Notes: generated by a model not told the origin, from the sequence alone. A stretch of DNA of 64,000 nucleotides from Paraburkholderia silvatlantica (GCF_003096715.1 NZ_QEOL01000003.1:124001-188000), one strand, 5' to 3'; positions 1 to 9,431 are shown, counted from the stretch's first letter. Program-made: numbers and translations.

Positions 1-325
1 AGATCATGAGCGTTCTCCTTGTGTGGACGACGAGCGTATTGGAACGCCCCCACGTATCTGGCTCGTGTCGCGTTTGCGGCGCTGTTGCAACGTAGTGTGT
101 CGCCGCCGGGGCGCGATACGTGGAGATACAAATCGTCCACAGCGCGTGCCCAGCCTCGAGCGCGCCGCTGCACGCCGCGCGCGTGTTTGTATCCGTTTGT
201 ATCCAGCCGCTTTCGCGATACAGGACGATGCACGGCGAGCGCGTTCCAGACATTTCCCGGATACATGTCCGCGCTGAAATACGGCACATGGCAAGTCCGC
301 CGACATTCGTCTGGAGACCGAACTC
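1..325. other. Non-coding leader upstream of the DipZ-like gene
   Basis: I see no convincing gene here; the open frames are high-GC shadows. The stretch holds a perfect tandem 10-mer GTTTGTATCC (185-194 and 195-204), GATACA words in the opposite sense near 125-130 and 217-222, and GGATACATGTCC with an ACATGT core at 259-270. Related GATACA/TGTATC words recur upstream of the DUF4148 gene at 2468. They are probably regulator or alternative-sigma contacts, but no promoter is proven. Confidence 0.45.
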
Positions 326-2194
326 ATGTTACTCATCGTCATCGCATTCGTGGGCGGTGCGTTCACCGTCCTGAGCCCCTGCATCTTGCCGGTTGTGCCG
401 TTCGTGTTCGCGCGTTCCGAAGAGCCTTTCCTGACTGGCCGGCTGCCCATGCTGCTCGGCCTCGCGCTCACGTTCGCGCTGCTCACGGGGTTCGGCGCCG
501 CCGGCCTGAACGGCGCGGCGCAGTTGAGCGAGTACGGCCGCTGGATCGCGCTCGGGCTCTTCGCGCTGTTCGGCGCCGCGCTGCTCTTTCCCGCGCTCGC
601 CGCGCGCCTGTCCACCCCGCTCACGGCGCTTGCCGACCGCTTCATGGCGCGCTCGCAGGACGACGGCGCGTCGCGCCGCATCGGCTCCGCCGTGCTGCTC
701 GGCGCGGCCACGGGCCTGCTCTGGGCGCCGTGCGCCGGGCCGATCCTCGGCCTCATCATCACCGGCGCGGCGCGCCACGGCGTGACCTGGCAGACCTGGG
801 CCGCGCTCGCGGCCTATGCCGTGGGCGCGGCCAGTTCGCTCGCGGTGGCGGCGGGACTCGGCCATCGCGCGATGGCCGCGCTCAAGCGCTCGCTCGGCGT
901 GGGCGAGCATGTGCGGCGCGCGATGGGTGCGCTCGTGCTCCTCACGGTCGGCGCGATCGCGCTGGGCCTCGATACGCGCCTGCTTGCGCTGGTGCCGGGC
1001 GCGCCGACCAATGGCGTGGAGGCGCGCCTCGTCGACCTGCTTGCGAGTCCCGCTGCGGCACGGCAAGCGCCGGGCGCGGAGCGAGCGCGTCACGAGGAGG
1101 GGGAGGGCCAGGCACGTCCAGCGGGACAAGACGAACAAGCGGACGAACAAGCGGACGAACAAGCGGACGAACAAGCGGCCCACATCGTGCGCGTGTCGCT
1201 GCCGGCCGCGGCGCCCGCCGTCGATCTTCCGGTGGAAGGCCGCCTGCCGGCGCTCGACGGTGCGAACGCGTGGCTCAATTCCGCGCCGCTCACGCCCGAA
1301 GCGCTGCGCGGCAAGGTCGTGCTGGTCAACTTCTGGACCTATTCGTGCATCAACTGCTTGCGAACCCTGCCGTATCTGAAGACGTGGGCCGAGCGCTACC
1401 GTAACGACGGCCTCGTCGTGATCGGCGTGCACACGCCGGAATTCGGCTTCGAGCATGACACGGGCAACGTCAAGCGCGCGCTGGCCAACCTGGACATCCG
1501 TTATCCCGTCGCCGTGGACAGCGACTACCGCATCTGGAACGCCTTCGGCAACCAGTACTGGCCGGCGTTCTATCTGGTCGATGCCGAGGGCCGCGTGCGC
1601 TACCACCACTTCGGCGAAGGGGACTACGCGCAGGCCGGGCAGGCGATCCAGCAACTGCTGGCCGACAACGGCCGCGCCGCGCCCGCGGCCACGCCGGCAG
1701 CACCGCAGGCAAGCGGCGCGCTGGCCCCCGCGGATCCGCGCGATATCGGCTCGGGCGAAACGTATGTGGGGTATCGCGAGGCGCAGGGCAATGCAAATGC
1801 GGAGCGCGTGCAGGCCGATACAGCCGCGGCCTATACATTGCCGCGGCAGCTCGGCCTGAACCAGTGGGCGTTCGGCGGGCAGTGGAGCGTGGGCGCCGAG
1901 TCCGCGGTGGCACGCGCGCCGCTGGCGAGCATCGCCTATCGCTTCCATGCGCGCGACCTGCATCTGGTGCTCGCGCCTGCCGCCGACGGCAAGCCCGTGC
2001 GCTTTCGCATCAGTATCGACGGTGCGCCGCCGGGCGTCGCGCACGGCGCCGATGTTGCAGCGGACGGCAGCGGCGTTGCCACCAGCGCGCGCCTGTATCA
2101 ACTCGTGCGGCAGTCCGGCCGCATCGCGGACCACACCTTCGAGATCCGCTTTCTCGACCCGGGCGCGCACGTCTACAGCTTCACGTTCGGCTGA
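326..2194 (+). CDS. DipZ-like CcdA/thioredoxin fusion protein
   Basis: This is an inner-membrane thiol-disulfide protein of 622 aa with the DipZ order. An N-terminal CcdA/DsbD-like membrane domain (about 1-215) carries intramembrane Cys19 (SPCILPVVP) and Cys136 (APCAGP). A thioredoxin/TlpA-like domain (about 290-450) has the CINC redox site (Cys341, Cys344) in the YSCINCLRTLPYL context typical of DipZ. A C-terminal beta-rich domain (about 480-622) follows. By family knowledge it passes electrons from the cytoplasm to periplasmic thioredoxin-fold proteins. The linker between domains contains a charged repeat (about residues 269-284) encoded by a 12-bp tandem repeat. It is followed by a terminator, so it is probably monocistronic. 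Electron flow is inferred from the family. Confidence 0.88.
   Translation: MLLIVIAFVGGAFTVLSPCILPVVPFVFARSEEPFLTGRLPMLLGLALTFALLTGFGAAGLNGAAQLSEYGRWIALGLFALFGAALLFPALAARLSTPLTALADRFMARSQDDGASRRIGSAVLLGAATGLLWAPCAGPILGLIITGAARHGVTWQTWAALAAYAVGAASSLAVAAGLGHRAMAALKRSLGVGEHVRRAMGALVLLTVGAIALGLDTRLLALVPGAPTNGVEARLVDLLASPAAARQAPGAERARHEEGEGQARPAGQDEQADEQADEQADEQAAHIVRVSLPAAAPAVDLPVEGRLPALDGANAWLNSAPLTPEALRGKVVLVNFWTYSCINCLRTLPYLKTWAERYRNDGLVVIGVHTPEFGFEHDTGNVKRALANLDIRYPVAVDSDYRIWNAFGNQYWPAFYLVDAEGRVRYHHFGEGDYAQAGQAIQQLLADNGRAAPAATPAAPQASGALAPADPRDIGSGETYVGYREAQGNANAERVQADTAAAYTLPRQLGLNQWAFGGQWSVGAESAVARAPLASIAYRFHARDLHLVLAPAADGKPVRFRISIDGAPPGVAHGADVAADGSGVATSARLYQLVRQSGRIADHTFEIRFLDPGAHVYSFTFG
1130..1177 (+). 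repeat. Four 12-bp tandem repeats in the DipZ linker
   Basis: The unit GACGAACAAGCG occurs four times without mismatch and keeps frame, encoding (A)DEQ repeats in the hydrophilic linker between the membrane and thioredoxin domains. Perfect identity suggests recent slippage, so copy number may vary between strains. Confidence 0.9.
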
Positions 2195-2254
2195 TACGCG
2201 CCGCGCCATGCCACGCCGCCGTGCCTTGGCGGGCCCGGCGGCGTTTGCGTGACG

Positions 2255-2284
2255 GCCCGTGCCGTGCATCGTGGCGGGCTTTTT
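2255..2284 (+). terminator. Rho-independent terminator after the DipZ-like gene
   Basis: GCCCG (2255-2259) pairs with CGGGC (2275-2279), with further CC/GG pairs inside, and five T residues follow at 2280-2284. It lies about 60 bp after the dipZ stop. Confidence 0.65.
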
Positions 2285-2292
2285 GTAGCGCA

Positions 2293-2372
2293 ATGTATCT
2301 GCGCGCAATCCGGACACGTTCATATGCAAACCGCGCCCCAAATGGAAACACGGCAGATACATCCGGACGTTC
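2293..2372 (+). promoter_or_regulatory. Inverted GTATC/GATAC elements upstream of the DUF4148 gene
   Basis: ATGTATCTG (2293-2301) and CAGATACAT (2354-2362) are perfect inverted 9-mers. Each is near an ATCCGGAC word. The same GATACA core is seen in the leader of the DipZ-like gene, so the two genes may share a regulator. Function is inferred from repetition only. Confidence 0.4.
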
Positions 2373-2467
2373 AAATACACCTACGCCAGCTCGATGCACC
2401 ACTCGCGCTGGACCGAACCCGGTTTGAACCCGACCGCTGTCTACCTCATTCCTCTTTGGAGAACGTC

Positions 2468-2668
2468 ATGAAAGCCCTCAAGTTCCTCGCTCTTGCAGCT
2501 CTCGCCGCCGCCCCGGTTGTTTCGTTCGCCCAGCCGAACGAGCCCGTCACCCGTGCCCAGGTGCGCGCCGAACTCGTGCAGTTGCAGAAAGCGCATCGCG
2601 CCGCAAACGCCCAGCGCGCCGCGCACGACGACGTCCCCGGCCTCGGCCCGATCTACGCGCATTCGTAA
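2468..2668 (+). CDS. Small exported DUF4148-type protein
   Basis: This is a 66-aa protein with a clear signal peptide (MKALKFLALAALAAAPVVSFA, cleavage near residue 21). The PVTRAQVRAELVQLQKA segment is the hallmark of DUF4148 proteins common in Burkholderia and relatives. The ATG at 2468 was chosen because a GGAG box sits 8 bp upstream and it starts the signal peptide; the longer open frame upstream lacks such support. Molecular function is unknown. The exported alpha/beta hydrolase follows 51 bp downstream and may be co-transcribed. Confidence 0.8.
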   Translation: MKALKFLALAALAAAPVVSFAQPNEPVTRAQVRAELVQLQKAHRAANAQRAAHDDVPGLGPIYAHS

Positions 2669-2719
2669 TCCGCCTTTCCCGACCCACCGGACAACCCGAT
2701 AAGAGAAGAGAGATAAACG

Positions 2720-3508
2720 ATGGCTTCGATCAAGCAGATTGTCACGTCCGTGGCGCTCCTCGGCGGCCTCTTCGCGCTGCAAGCGGCGCACGCCGCGCCG
2801 CCGCAGGACCTGAAAGGCACCAACGTCGTGCTGGTGCACGGCGCATTCGCCGACGGCTCCAGCTGGAACCGCGTGATTCCGTTGCTCGAAGCGCGCGGCC
2901 TGCACGTCGTGGCCGTGCAGAACCCGCTCAGCTCGCTCGCCGACGACACGGCCGCAACGCGGCGCGTGATCGAGCAGCAGAAGGGCCCGGTGGTGCTGGT
3001 CGGCCACTCGTGGGCAGGCGTCGTGATCAGCGAAGCGGGCAACGACAAGAAGGTGAAGTCGCTCGTGTACGTGGCGGCCTTCGCGCCCGACAACGGCCAG
3101 TCGATCGCCGATATCACGCAGGGCCAGCCGGACGCGCCCTGGGCGAGCGAACTGCGCAAGGACTCGGCGGGCTACCTGACGCTCTCGGACAAGGCGATTC
3201 GCCAGGACTTCGCGCCCGACCTGCCGCCCGCGCAGCAACGCGTCGTGGCGGCTACGCAGGGCCCATGGTTCAGCGGCGTGCTCTCGCAGAAGGTCACGCA
3301 GGCCGCGTGGCATGACAAGCCTTCGTATTTCGTCGTGACGACGCGCGACCGCATGATCGACCCCGCGCTGCAGGAATCGATGGCGAAGCATATCGGAGCG
3401 AAGGTGACGCGCGTGAACGGCAGCCACGTCTCGATGCTGAGCCAGCCGAAGGCGGTGGCCGACGCGATCATCGACGCGGCGGAGCACGCGCAGCAGGACG
3501 CAAAGTGA
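2720..3508 (+). CDS. Exported alpha/beta-fold hydrolase
   Basis: The 262-aa protein has an N-terminal signal peptide (about 1-26, ending AAHAA) and a compact alpha/beta-hydrolase domain. The oxyanion-loop motif is VLVHGAFADGSSW (about 37-49), the nucleophile elbow is GHSWAG with Ser97, and Asp and His candidates lie in TTRDRMIDP and NGSHVSML. It resembles small esterase-like hydrolases of the salicylate-esterase/hydroxynitrile-lyase type. The substrate cannot be told from sequence. It follows the DUF4148 gene closely. Confidence 0.85.
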   Translation: MASIKQIVTSVALLGGLFALQAAHAAPPQDLKGTNVVLVHGAFADGSSWNRVIPLLEARGLHVVAVQNPLSSLADDTAATRRVIEQQKGPVVLVGHSWAGVVISEAGNDKKVKSLVYVAAFAPDNGQSIADITQGQPDAPWASELRKDSAGYLTLSDKAIRQDFAPDLPPAQQRVVAATQGPWFSGVLSQKVTQAAWHDKPSYFVVTTRDRMIDPALQESMAKHIGAKVTRVNGSHVSMLSQPKAVADAIIDAAEHAQQDAK

Positions 3509-3593
3509 CCGGCCCGCGCCGGCCGCCGAGTGGCACCGCTTTCTCTGGGCGGCCGTTCGCCTGCCACCGTCATCGCACCCGAGGAGCACCTGA

Positions 3594-4847
3594 ATGCAGC
3601 GCTGGTTACAGGGACTGATAATCTGGACACTTCCGTCATCGTCCGGAATTCCCGCCGTGCGCCCATTCAGTGCCCTCGTCATGCTCGTCGGCGTCCTGCT
3701 CGCATCGGCAGGTTATGGCGCGACGTTCCTGTTCTCCATGCACGTGCGCGCCATTGGCGGCAACGACATCAACACCGGCGTGGCGCTCGCGGGCGCCGCG
3801 CTCGGCACCTTCGTGGGCGTCTCGCTCACGGGCTGGGTTGCCCAACGTGTGGGCGCGGCGCGCATGGCGGGGCTCGCAGCGCTCTGCGTGGGCGCGGGCG
3901 TGGTGAGCTTCGCGCTCGTCGAGCACGTGAGCAGTTTCGACGTCGTGCCCGGCTTCCTCGTGGGCTTGGGCTGGGGCGCGTTCTGCCTGGCCGCCCCCAT
4001 GGCGCTCGCCGAGCGCACGAACGACGCCGAGCGCGGCCTTTGGTTCCTGCGCTTCGCCACCATGCAGATGACGGGCATCGGCGGCAGTCCGGCGCTTGCG
4101 GGCTTTGCGATCCGCTTCTGGCGCATGCCGCTTGGCGGTGTGCTCTACGCGATCGGCGGCCTGTGCGTGCTGGCGGCCGTGCTGCTCGAGCTGTTCGGCA
4201 GGCTTGCGCCGCACGTGCGCTCCGCTTCCGCGGCGCAGGAGCCGGCCTCGCCGGACCCGTGGCTCCTGAAGATGGGCGCGATCGCCCGCACCCGCGCGGT
4301 GTATCCCATCGTCATCATCGCGCTGGGCGGCTGCGTGTTCTCGGGCCTCATGACGTTCCAGATGTCGCTCGTGCAAGGCACCGAGGCGAAAGCGACGACC
4401 TTCTTCAGCGTCTACACGGTGACGGTCATCGCCACGCGCTGGCTGCTCGCGCGCGTGGTCATCAAGATGCGCTCCGAAACCGCGACGAAAGTGCTGCTCA
4501 TCATGATGGTGATGGGCAGCGCGGCGATGTTCGTCGTGCCGTTTCATGTGCTGTTTCAATCGGCGGCCGCCGTGCTGCTGGGCACCGGGTACGGGCTCGC
4601 TTACCCGATCGTCCAGCTCCAGGCCGTCAACGACTCCATTGCCGCGCATCGCCGTGCCGCGCTCACCTGGTTCGTCGCTGCGTACTTCGTCGGCGCGTTC
4701 GGGTTTCCGAGCGTCGGCGGGTGGGTGCTGGTACACGGTGGCCGGACGGCGCTGCTCGCGCTCATTGCGGCGTGCGGACTCGCCGCGCTCGCGCTGGCGG
4801 TTCTGCGCGACCGGCGGCGTGTCGAGACGTTATCGGCCAGCGCCTGA
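3594..4847 (+). CDS. MFS transporter
   Basis: This is a 417-aa polytopic membrane protein with about 12 hydrophobic segments and two MFS halves separated by a charged cytoplasmic loop (about residues 205-235). The start at 3594 is preceded by GAGGAG at 3581. The substrate is not deducible. It stops 43 bp before the amidase gene on the same strand, so the two could form an operon in which the carrier imports an amide or exports its product. Confidence 0.8.
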   Translation: MQRWLQGLIIWTLPSSSGIPAVRPFSALVMLVGVLLASAGYGATFLFSMHVRAIGGNDINTGVALAGAALGTFVGVSLTGWVAQRVGAARMAGLAALCVGAGVVSFALVEHVSSFDVVPGFLVGLGWGAFCLAAPMALAERTNDAERGLWFLRFATMQMTGIGGSPALAGFAIRFWRMPLGGVLYAIGGLCVLAAVLLELFGRLAPHVRSASAAQEPASPDPWLLKMGAIARTRAVYPIVIIALGGCVFSGLMTFQMSLVQGTEAKATTFFSVYTVTVIATRWLLARVVIKMRSETATKVLLIMMVMGSAAMFVVPFHVLFQSAAAVLLGTGYGLAYPIVQLQAVNDSIAAHRRAALTWFVAAYFVGAFGFPSVGGWVLVHGGRTALLALIAACGLAALALAVLRDRRRVETLSASA

Positions 4848-4890
4848 ACCGGCCCTGGCCATTCTCAATTGCCAACGAACCGGAGGGATC

Positions 4891-6292
4891 GTGACTGAAC
4901 TGTGGCATTTATCCGCAACTGAACTCGCCAGGCGGGTTCGCGCGCGCGAAGTGGCGGCACGCGAGGCGGCGAAGGCCGCGCTCGAGCGGCTCGAAGCCGT
5001 CAATCCGCTGATCAACGCGGTGATCGACTACCGGCCCGAATGGGTCTTCGAGCAAGCCGACAAGATCGACGCGGCGATTGCGCGCGGCGAAGACCCGGGG
5101 CCGCTCGCGGGCGTGCCCGTCACCACGAAGATCAACATCGACCAGGCGGGCTTCGCCACGACCAACGGCACGCGTCTGCAAAAGGATCTGATCGCGCAGG
5201 TCAACAGCCCGGCCGTCGAAAACCTCGTGCGCGCGGGCGCGATACTGCTCGGCCGCACCAATTCGCCGACCTTCGCGCTGCGCTGGTTCACGAGCAATCA
5301 GGTCCACGGGCACACGAAAAACCCGCGCAATGCGTCGCTCACGCCGGGTGGTTCGAGCGGCGGCGCGGCGGCCGCGGTCACGGCAGGCATCGGGCCTATC
5401 GCGCTCGGCACCGACATTGGCGGCTCGGTGCGCTACCCGGCCTACGCGTGTGGCGTGCATGGCCTGCGGCCCAGCATCGGGCGAGTGCCGGCGTTCAACG
5501 CATCGTCGCCCGAGCGGCCGATCGGAGCGCAGATGATGTCGGTCGCTGGGCCCGATAGCGCGCACGGTCGAGGACCTGCGCGTGGCGCTCGCGGCGCTTG
5601 CCGCGCCCGACCAGCGCGACCCCTGGTGGGCGCCGGCGCCGCTCATCGGGCCCGACGTGCCGCGGCGCGCGGCGCTTTGCCTGCACCCTGGCGGCATGAG
5701 CATCACGAAGGAGGTGGAGGACGCCGTGCTCGACGCCGGCCGCCGGCTCGCCGACGCGGGCTGGACGATCGAACCGATCGACGACGTGCCGCTCTTGCGT
5801 GACGCCGGGGAAGTGCAGGAACGCCTGTGGCTTGGCGACGGCTTCCCGGCCCTCGCCGACGCCGTAGCCCGTGACGGCGACCCGGGCGCGCAAGCGGTGG
5901 TGGACGGCATGCGCGCCAAGGTCGCGGCGATGCCCGAGAACGTGGTGGTCGCGTCGCTGGTGCGCCGCACGACGCTCACGCGCGCATGGCGCCTGTTCCT
6001 CGCGGAATATCCGGTGCTGCTGCTGCCGGTTTCGGGCGAACTGCCGTTCCCCGATAATCTCGACATGCAGGGTGCGGCGGGATTCCAGCGCGTGTGGGAC
6101 GCGCAGTTGACGATGCGCGCATTGCCCGCGATGGGCTTGCCGGGACTCGTCGTCTCCACGGGCATGGTGAAGGACGTGCCGGTTGGCGTGCAGGTCGTCG
6201 CCGGGCACTTCCGCGAAGACCTGTGTCTGCTGGCGGGCAAGGCCATCGAGGAACGCGGCGCGCCGCCTTCGCCCATCGACCCGGCCATGTGA
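4891..6292 (+). pseudogene. Amidase-signature enzyme, broken by a +1 frameshift
   Basis: The GTG start at 4891 follows a good GGAGGG box. The first part encodes an amidase-signature (GatA-like) enzyme with the full Ser-cisSer-Lys triad: Lys80 (VTTKINID), Ser155 (TPGGSSGG) and Ser179 (DIGGSVR). After MMSVAGP the frame shifts. Removing one C from the CCC at 5551-5553 restores a continuous product (GPIARTVEDLRVALAALA) that runs to the stop at 6290-6292, giving about 466 aa, normal for the family. Because both halves are intact apart from one base, this is either a very recent mutation or a sequencing error. If real, the product loses its C-terminal half and is probably inactive. Confidence 0.8.
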
Positions 6293-6401
6293 GTCTGGCA
6301 GTCGTCACGCGGGCTTCTTGACCACGGTGTCGCGAGGGGTGAGCGCGTGCCTCTCGCGGGTCTGGCCGTGTTTCGAGAATGGCCGCCTCGACGCCCTCGA
6401 C

Positions 6402-6788
6402 TCAACGCAGCAACGCGAAACTCAACGCGATACCTGCCGCATAAGTGCCGATCGCACCGAGAAATCGTGCGGGATTCGGTTTCGCCATCGTAGGAAACGC
6501 GATCAGCCCGACGACGAGAAGGCACCGGCTGACGGTCGCGGCCACGACCAGCGCGAGCGTGGCGGGCGAGGGCGAGTGTGCGCCCAGATAGAGAAACAGC
6601 ACGGCCAGGAAGGGCGCATATTCGGCCGTGTTCGCGTGCGCGCGAACGAGCTTGTGCAGCAGGCGTGCCGGGTCTGGCGCGCAACCCGAGAGCACGCCTT
6701 CGCGAAAGCGCAGCATGGAAATGCTCGCGCCGAGGCCAAACAGCAAAAGACCCAGCACGGCCACACAGGCCAGCGCGATTCTGTCCAT
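6402..6788 (-). CDS. MAPEG-family membrane protein
   Basis: The 128-aa protein has four hydrophobic segments and the MAPEG signature region RAHANTAEYAPF (about 48-59). The family includes microsomal glutathione S-transferases and leukotriene C4 synthase; bacterial members are poorly characterised. It is 24 bp upstream of the diguanylate cyclase stop region on the opposite side of that gene's end, and no operon partner is evident. Confidence 0.82.
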   Translation of the reverse strand: MDRIALACVAVLGLLLFGLGASISMLRFREGVLSGCAPDPARLLHKLVRAHANTAEYAPFLAVLFLYLGAHSPSPATLALVVAATVSRCLLVVGLIAFPTMAKPNPARFLGAIGTYAAGIALSFALLR

Positions 6789-6812
6789 TAGAGACTCCTT
6801 GGCGAAAGGGGG

Positions 6813-8096
6813 CTAGCCGACTTCCACGCGGTTGCGTCCGTTGTCCTTCGCTCGATACAGCGCGAGGTCCGCGCGCTTGACGAGCGGCCCCAAATCGCGC
6901 TCGCCCGGCAGTCGCTCGGTCACGCCAATGCTCACCGTAAAGGGAACGGGTTTGCCGAGCCGCCAGGTGTGTTCGAAATTCTGCTGCTCTATTGCGAGCC
7001 GCAATTCTTCTGCTGCCGCCGTTGCCTTCCCGATATCGGAGTCGGGCAGCGCAGCGACGAACTCCTCGCCGCCCCAGCGGGCAAACACGCCGATCCGGCA
7101 GTCGGAACTCATCACGACCTTGGCGAGGACGCGCAGCACTTCGTCGCCGACGTCGTGTCCGTAGCTGTCGTTGATCTTCTTGAAGTAGTCAATATCGAGA
7201 ATGAAGACGGAGAGCGTATTGTCCGATTCCAGAAGCTTGTCGACGATGTCGGTGAATTCACGGCGGTTCGGCAGGCCGGTCAGCTCGTCGGTCACGGCCT
7301 GCTTCTGAAGCAGGTCCATCAATTGAACGCGGTCGGTGATATCGCGAATCACGGCGGTGAATTCGATCAGCCCGCCCACGTTGATTTTCGAAATCGCAAT
7401 TTCGACGGGCAGCAGCGACCCATCCCGATGCAGCCCATACACGCGGTTGCGCTCGTCCATCTGGCGGGAGCGCACCGGCGAGCGCGCGAACTGGTGAACG
7501 TATTGAGAATGATTGGGGCGGTAGCGCTCGGGCAGAAGGTCCGTGATCGGTTGGCCGAGCATTTCCTCGGCGGAGTACCCGAACAGGTTTTCGGCGGCGC
7601 GATTGAATAGCGTGATGCAATGCTGCTGGTCGATCGTGATGATGGCGTCGTAGGCCGCGTCCACGACTGAACGAAAGCGCGACGTGCTGACTTCCAGTTC
7701 GTGCGTCAACAACATTTTCGTGGTGATTTCAAGGCCCGTCACCATGATTTCGAGCACGGAGACACCGCTTTCGGCGTGGCGTATCGGCTTCAACGACAGG
7801 CGCCACCAGTGCGTTCCGTCCCTCAGGTCGTATGCCTGCTCGAGTTCCCGGGCAACGCCGGATTCGAAGCAGTCGGTCAGCTTCTGGCGGAATTCGGTCC
7901 GGGCGTAATTGGGAATGAGCGCATCGAACGATGCCGGGAACGATTTGATCGCGCTGCGCCTGCCGCCCGTCATTCGCATGAAATGGTCGTTGCAGGCCGA
8001 AACCACGAACTGGCCCCGCTCGTCGCGGCCGATCATGGCCACGCTCGCAGCGATTTCGTCGACGAAATCCCGCATCATGTTCGACCAGTCGGCCAT
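6813..8096 (-). CDS. PAS-PAS-GGDEF diguanylate cyclase
   Basis: This is a 427-aa soluble protein. Two PAS domains (about 10-130 and 135-258; the second starts FRSVVDAAYDAIITID) precede a GGDEF domain (about 268-425) with the active-site variant GGEEF at 342-346, which is compatible with cyclic-di-GMP synthesis. No transmembrane segment is seen, so the PAS domains probably sense a cytoplasmic signal. No RxxD inhibitory site is obvious before GGEEF. The ATG at 8096 was chosen for its AAAGGAGG box; the open frame extends further upstream without ribosome-binding support. Confidence 0.88.
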   Translation of the reverse strand: MADWSNMMRDFVDEIAASVAMIGRDERGQFVVSACNDHFMRMTGGRRSAIKSFPASFDALIPNYARTEFRQKLTDCFESGVARELEQAYDLRDGTHWWRLSLKPIRHAESGVSVLEIMVTGLEITTKMLLTHELEVSTSRFRSVVDAAYDAIITIDQQHCITLFNRAAENLFGYSAEEMLGQPITDLLPERYRPNHSQYVHQFARSPVRSRQMDERNRVYGLHRDGSLLPVEIAISKINVGGLIEFTAVIRDITDRVQLMDLLQKQAVTDELTGLPNRREFTDIVDKLLESDNTLSVFILDIDYFKKINDSYGHDVGDEVLRVLAKVVMSSDCRIGVFARWGGEEFVAALPDSDIGKATAAAEELRLAIEQQNFEHTWRLGKPVPFTVSIGVTERLPGERDLGPLVKRADLALYRAKDNGRNRVEVG

Positions 8097-8552
8097 CGAG
8101 CCTCCTTTGCATGGTTGCCCAATACACTGACGATATAGTAATCCGCATTGCGCGGCGTGGCGGTGTAATGTGCCCAACGGACGTTTCCGAACATGCCGGT
8201 TCGCGCGCGCCGGGGCAGACCCAATCGGCAAAGAAGCAGGGATTCATCGGTCCCGCGCGAACCGATGGAGGTGCGCACCGAGCGCGACTCGAAATTGCCA
8301 ACGCGTGCCGGCGCCGCTGCCTCGTCGTGCTGCATCTCGAGTTGAATCTCCCGCTCGCACAGGGTATGTGAAATTTAGACACGGCACACCGCTATTTTTA
8401 ACACTGGTTTTACGTGTTAGGTAATACGCTGAAGGGGTGTTCACAACCTGCGAATAGCAATTCAAATCTCATGGCTTGCGCAAATCCCATCCCCCGTTAC
8501 AAGATCGCGGCGCCGCTTGCGCGCCCGCGCAGCGGCTACAAGAGGGTCTGAT
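8097..8552. other. Divergent intergenic region
   Basis: This 456-bp gap separates the minus-strand GGDEF gene from the plus-strand DapA-family gene and should hold both promoters. The right half is AT-richer than its surroundings (around 8360-8440) and contains one perfect inverted repeat listed separately. I see no credible gene. Confidence 0.5.
8399..8419. promoter_or_regulatory. Inverted repeat, possible operator of the DapA-family gene
   Basis: TAACAC (8399-8404) and GTGTTA (8414-8419) form a perfect 6-bp inverted repeat with a 9-bp spacer in an AT-rich patch about 135 bp before the DapA-family start. It has the look of a repressor site, but no regulator is identified. Confidence 0.35.
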
Positions 8553-9431
8553 ATGTTCGAGGGAATCTGGTTGCCCATCGTGACGCCGCTGCGCGATGGC
8601 GAAGTGGATATCGAGGCGTTGGAACGCCTGACGGACCAATACGCGAGTGACGGCATTGCCGGCATCGTCGCGCTCAGCACGACCGGCGAGGCGGCGCTTC
8701 TGAACGACGTGGAACGCGTGAGCGTGCTGCAGGCAGTAACGGAGGTCGCAGCGGGGCGCGTGCCCGTGATCGCGGGCCTGGGCGGCGCCGATACGCGTGC
8801 CTTCGTGCAGGATCTGCGCGCAATGGAAAGTTGGGACGTGGCGGGCTTTCTCGTTCCCGCGCCATCGTATGTTTGCCCGGACCAGGCGGGGCTCGCATGG
8901 CACTTTGCGCAGATCGCACGCGCCACGTCGAAGCCGGTGGTGCTCTACGACGTGCCGCATCGCACAGGCGTGGCGATCGAAGTCGAAACGGTGCGCGAAC
9001 TGGCGGAATTCGACAATATCGTGGCGATCAAGGCTTGCGCGAGTGAGCGCTTCAAGGCGCTGGGGCAACTGCCCATCTCGCTGCTTTGCGGGACGGACGA
9101 AGCGTTTCTGGAGTGTCTCGAAGCGGGCGCCGCGGGCGGCATTCTCGCAAGCGCCCACGTTTGCCCCGACTTGCTGCGCGATGTGCGCTCGCTCGTGAAG
9201 GCGGGCTACGGCGAGGCGGCGTCCCGGCTTTTCGCGCGCTTCAAGGGCGTGCTGCGCCTGTTGTTCGCCGCCCCGAACCCGAGTGCGATCAAGGCCATGC
9301 TGGCGCTCGACGGCGCCATATCGCCCGAAACGCGTATGCCGATCCGGCCGGCTTCGCCCGCGCTCGTCACGCAACTCGAATTCGCCCGCGCCGTGCTCGA
9401 CGACCTGCGCGCCATCGCGCCTTCGCCCTGA
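8553..9431 (+). CDS. DapA-family class I lyase/synthase
   Basis: The 292-aa protein has the length and motifs of the 4-hydroxy-tetrahydrodipicolinate synthase/N-acetylneuraminate lyase family: a (beta/alpha)8 barrel with STTGEA (Thr43, Thr44), Tyr106, Tyr132 in LYDVPHRTG, Arg137 and the Schiff-base Lys160 (VAIKAC). Arg137 favours a dipicolinate-synthase-like dicarboxylate pocket. It stands alone, away from lysine genes, so it could instead be a paralogue acting on a 2-keto-3-deoxy sugar acid. The ATG at 8553 has an AGAGGG box. A strong terminator follows. Confidence 0.82.
   Translation: MFEGIWLPIVTPLRDGEVDIEALERLTDQYASDGIAGIVALSTTGEAALLNDVERVSVLQAVTEVAAGRVPVIAGLGGADTRAFVQDLRAMESWDVAGFLVPAPSYVCPDQAGLAWHFAQIARATSKPVVLYDVPHRTGVAIEVETVRELAEFDNIVAIKACASERFKALGQLPISLLCGTDEAFLECLEAGAAGGILASAHVCPDLLRDVRSLVKAGYGEAASRLFARFKGVLRLLFAAPNPSAIKAMLALDGAISPETRMPIRPASPALVTQLEFARAVLDDLRAIAPSP

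Noticed and set aside
329..2380. Very long minus-strand open frame opposite the DipZ-like gene
   Set aside because: It is a GC-skew shadow: Arg/Ala/His-rich, no domain, and the plus strand encodes a clear multi-domain protein.
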